From NCBI RefSeq assembly GCF_900177625.1, contig NZ_FXAU01000007.1, positions 1 to 62,383 on the forward strand: a stretch of 62,383 nt of DNA, written 5' to 3'. The notes under the pieces were generated by a model. It worked only from the letters and a program-made list of their open reading frames with translations. It made no database searches and was not told where the DNA came from. A program made the position numbers and the translations under genes. Positions 60,105-62,383 of this stretch are shown piece after piece (position 1 is the first letter of the stretch; each line of letters opens with the position of its first letter). This DNA is from Sphingobacterium psychroaquaticum (lineage in GTDB: Bacteria > Bacteroidota > Bacteroidia > Sphingobacteriales > Sphingobacteriaceae).

Positions 60105-61052
60105 ATGAAAGAGCGTATTATTATGATTGGTGCAAATGGTCAAATCGGATCTGAATTGGCTGTTGCACTCCGCCAGAAATTTGGCAATGAGAATGTCATC
60201 ACTTCTGATATAAGACCCCCGGCAGAATTGAAGTCCGGAGAGATTTTTGAGACCATCAATGTCTTGGATAAAGATGCAGTGAAGGCATTATTAGTGAAAT
60301 ATAAACCGACACAAATATATTTATTGGCCGCGATGCTATCAGCTACAGGCGAGCAATATCCGATGAAAGCATGGGATTTAAATATGAATGGTTTGCTGAA
60401 TGTGCTTGACCTCGCGTTAGAGTTGGGAATTAAGAAAATCTTTTGGCCGAGTTCGATCGCTGTTTTTGGTCCAAATTCACCAAAGCAACACACCGAGCAA
60501 TATTGTGTCATGGATCCCAATAGCATTTATGGTATTAGTAAGTTGGCCGGGGAGCGCTTATGTGAATATTATCACCAAAAGTATGGCTTGGATATCCGTA
60601 GTGTTCGTTATCCAGGGATAATTTCTTGGAAGACAGCACCAGGAGGAGGTACAACGGACTATGCCGTACATATTTTCTTTGAAGCACTGCGCCAAGGGAA
60701 ATACGCAAGTTTCTTGTCTGAAAACACGGAGCTGCCTATGTTATATATGGATGATGCCGTACGCGGAACAATTGAATTGATGGATGCACCAGCGGAGCAG
60801 CTATCGATCCGTTCAAGCTATAACTTAGCGGGTATATCCTTCACGCCGGCAATGATAGCAGAAGAAATTAAAAAAATTCTTCCTAATTTTGAGATGTCTT
60901 ATGTCGAGAATGATCCTCGTCAAGCGATCGCCGACTCTTGGCCGGCGAGTATCGATGACGCCTATGCCCGTAAAGACTGGGGGTGGCAACCAACGTTTGA
61001 TTTAGAGGCCATGACAAAAGACATGATTGAAAACCTCAAAACAAACATATAA
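60105..61052 (+). CDS. L-threonine 3-dehydrogenase, short-chain (UDP-galactose epimerase-like) type
   Basis: A 315-residue extended SDR. The N-terminal NAD loop is MIGANGQIGSE (7-17), the catalytic Ser in FWPSSIAVFG and the Tyr-Lys pair in YGISKLAGE (near 139-143). The sequence closely follows the SDR-type L-threonine dehydrogenases known from Flavobacterium and Cytophaga relatives, distinct from the zinc MDR enzyme of E. coli. It oxidises threonine to 2-amino-3-ketobutyrate. Its own promoter is at 60068-60099; the YebC-like gene follows 2 bases later in the same operon. Confidence 0.9.
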   Translation: MKERIIMIGANGQIGSELAVALRQKFGNENVITSDIRPPAELKSGEIFETINVLDKDAVKALLVKYKPTQIYLLAAMLSATGEQYPMKAWDLNMNGLLNVLDLALELGIKKIFWPSSIAVFGPNSPKQHTEQYCVMDPNSIYGISKLAGERLCEYYHQKYGLDIRSVRYPGIISWKTAPGGGTTDYAVHIFFEALRQGKYASFLSENTELPMLYMDDAVRGTIELMDAPAEQLSIRSSYNLAGISFTPAMIAEEIKKILPNFEMSYVENDPRQAIADSWPASIDDAYARKDWGWQPTFDLEAMTKDMIENLKTNI

Positions 61053-61054
61053 CA

Positions 61055-61780
61055 ATGGGTAGAGCCTTTGAATTCAGAAAAGAAAGAAAATTTAAGCGCT
61101 GGGCCAAAATGGCCGTACAGTTTACGCGTCTTGGAAAAGAAATTGCGATTTCAGTAAAAGAAGGCGGACCACACCCCGAGAATAACGCACGCTTGCGGAC
61201 GGCAATTCAGAATGCAAAAGCGGTTAATATGCCGAAAGACCGTGTCGAAGCGGCCATAAAACGTGCTTCTGAGAAAGATGCCAAAGGATATGAAGAGTAC
61301 GTATATGAGGGTTACGGCCCACACGGTGTACCGGTACTTATCGAGACAGCAACTGACAACACGAATAGGACGGTAGCAAATATCAGAAGCTATTTCACAA
61401 AATCGGGCGGCTCCCTAGGAAAGACAGGGTCGTTAGACTTTATCTTTCAACGGAAGTCTATCTTTCGTTTCGCAGCAGCTGAAGACCTGGATATGGAAGA
61501 GCTGGAGCTGGAGTTAATCGATGGAGGTTTGGAAGAACTGTACTTGGAATCCGATGAGGAGGGTAAAGATATTGTGGTCGTGCAAACGTCATTTGAAGAC
61601 TTTGGTAATATGCAAAGTTTACTCGAGGAGAAGGGTATAGAAGTTGCATCGGCTAAGTTGGAGCGTATTGCGTTGTCACATACCTCGTTAACAGAAGAAC
61701 AGGCTGCCGATGTTTTGAAGCTCATTGATAAAATTGAAGAAGATGATGATGTACAGGCTGTATATCACAATATGGAGTAA
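61055..61780 (+). CDS. YebC/PmpR family DNA-binding or translation factor
   Basis: A 241-residue three-domain YebC/PmpR family protein. The N-terminal block MGRAFEFRKERKFKRWAKMA is the family's DNA/RNA-binding end, followed by GGPHPENNARLRTAIQNAKA and the acidic middle domain LDMEELELELIDGGLEELYL. Older reports treat the family as transcription regulators; newer work on relatives links it to relief of ribosome stalling. It is co-transcribed with the threonine dehydrogenase gene and closes with the terminator at 61795. Confidence 0.92.
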   Translation: MGRAFEFRKERKFKRWAKMAVQFTRLGKEIAISVKEGGPHPENNARLRTAIQNAKAVNMPKDRVEAAIKRASEKDAKGYEEYVYEGYGPHGVPVLIETATDNTNRTVANIRSYFTKSGGSLGKTGSLDFIFQRKSIFRFAAAEDLDMEELELELIDGGLEELYLESDEEGKDIVVVQTSFEDFGNMQSLLEEKGIEVASAKLERIALSHTSLTEEQAADVLKLIDKIEEDDDVQAVYHNME

Positions 61781-61794
61781 AACTCTGTTCTAAG

Positions 61795-61829
61795 AATAAA
61801 AAAAGAGGGCATTGCCCTCTTTTTTTATT
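61795..61829 (+). terminator. Terminator after the YebC-family gene
   Basis: A near-perfect palindrome (arms aataaaaaaagagggca / tgccctctttttttatt, one-base centre) with A7 and T7 tracts: rho-independent. Confidence 0.9.
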
Positions 61830-61911
61830 AATATTTGCTACTTTTAGTGTTTGTGGGTGTGGTGTTTCTTGTATATAAGACTCCAGGGCCGGAAGATTTA
61901 CTTTGTTACGC

Positions 61912-62383
61912 ATGATGACATTTGAAGAGTTTTTTGTTAAGAAGAAGATTGATTTATCTCTGCTACAGCAAAGAGACGAAACGTTATACGCTGAATTTCA
62001 AAGTCACTATGCGCAGATGGGCGAGAAGAGTTTCGACCATTCAAAGAAATTTTGGTTCAACAGGTTGCGCAAAGATTTTCTTTTAGTCGATACCGTTCCA
62101 AAGGAAGTAAAGCCAACAATAGTGGTGCAAGAGCAGCCTGTCGCAGCTGTGAAGGGTGCTGATGCGGAGGTTTCTGTGCCAACTAAAGCTGTTGGATTTA
62201 AACCGCGCTTTAAGGCCGCAACTACTAAAACGGTTGAGTCTGCTCCAGTAGAAGAACCGTCTAAAGAAGAGAATTCTGCAGTAGAGGCAAAGCCTACGAC
62301 GAGTGCGCCGGCAGGGTTCAAACCTCGTTTTAAGGCTGGTGTTACGAAGGCTGCAGAAACAGATACATCGAATTCCTCGGTTG
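61912..62383 (+). CDS. Hypothetical protein with FKPRFK repeats, truncated by window edge
   Basis: An open frame of at least 157 residues beginning MMTFEEFFVKKKIDLSLLQQ and still open at the last base. The N-terminal 60 residues (KIDLSLLQQRDETLYAEFQS, GEKSFDHSKKFWFNRLRKDF) are helical and basic. After a Val/Pro/Ala/Glu-rich linker a short motif, GFKPRFKA, occurs twice (nt about 62197 and 62317), separated by acidic linkers. It has no signal peptide. I do not recognise a family; such repeats suggest nucleic-acid or protein binding. A second ATG at 61915 is possible. Confidence 0.6.
   Translation, partial: MMTFEEFFVKKKIDLSLLQQRDETLYAEFQSHYAQMGEKSFDHSKKFWFNRLRKDFLLVDTVPKEVKPTIVVQEQPVAAVKGADAEVSVPTKAVGFKPRFKAATTKTVESAPVEEPSKEENSAVEAKPTTSAPAGFKPRFKAGVTKAAETDTSNSSV

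Noticed and set aside
60140..60526. Antisense 128-codon frame inside the threonine dehydrogenase gene
   Set aside because: The sense frame shows the complete SDR motifs and a promoter; the antisense frame has none.
1..62383. tRNA, rRNA, insertion sequences, prophage and riboswitches
   Set aside because: No cloverleaf, transposase, integrase or phage gene and no recognised riboswitch core was found in any gap; gaps are all under 300 bases.

Overview
The window looks like chromosomal DNA of a Bacteroidota bacterium, most likely family Sphingobacteriaceae (Sphingobacterium or Pedobacter type). The evidence is lineage-typical genes (GldD gliding lipoprotein, DUF4270 lipoprotein, CarboxypepD_reg-type outer-membrane barrel, Bacteroidota-type omega subunit, short SDR-type threonine dehydrogenase), promoters of the TTG-N20/21-TAnnTTTG kind, few strong Shine-Dalgarno sites, and lipoprotein signals throughout. 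No tRNA, rRNA, CRISPR array, insertion sequence or prophage was seen.

From 1 to about 35.8 kb the content is mostly core metabolism and envelope biology. It holds an rRNA methyltransferase (rsmF-like), the bamD-rpoZ-coaBC operon, a NifU-type Fe-S protein, a LolC/E-like permease, and a TPR protein-aroE-gldD operon. These are followed by a large OmpA-like porin, a DUF47/PiT phosphate-uptake pair under a possible Pho-box with a PhoR-like kinase upstream, psd and polA. Next come transporters and small lipoproteins, an RNA methyltransferase plus HD hydrolase, a secreted GDPD/EEP pair, pepT, an ECF sigma/anti-sigma pair, rsgA, and a TrkH-TrkA potassium uptake operon behind an AsmA-like protein.

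From about 36.1 to 41.4 kb lies the most unusual part: a peptide-export island. It encodes a HlyD-type membrane fusion protein, a small HTH protein whose C-terminus carries a double-glycine leader-like motif, a 33-residue membrane peptide, and a peptidase-containing ABC exporter (C39 triad intact). After the exporter come a double-glycine precursor peptide, a second copy of the 33-residue peptide, a second double-glycine precursor whose reading frame is broken near its start, a strong palindromic terminator, and two membrane or small proteins that could be immunity or accessory factors. Repeated DNA flanking the exporter shows that an HTH-tail plus 33-residue-ORF unit was duplicated around it.

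From 41.5 kb to the end the window returns to core and envelope genes: a YfhO-like membrane protein, rnhB, a CBM9-like protein with an outer-membrane beta-barrel protein, an M16 peptidase, fabD, trhO, a Kelch/DUF4270 lipoprotein pair, a sensor kinase/response regulator pair, pncA, asd, a lamin-tail surface protein, threonine dehydrogenase, a YebC-family factor, and a truncated gene running off the right edge. Many convergent gene pairs end in near-perfect bidirectional terminator palindromes that overlap stop codons.
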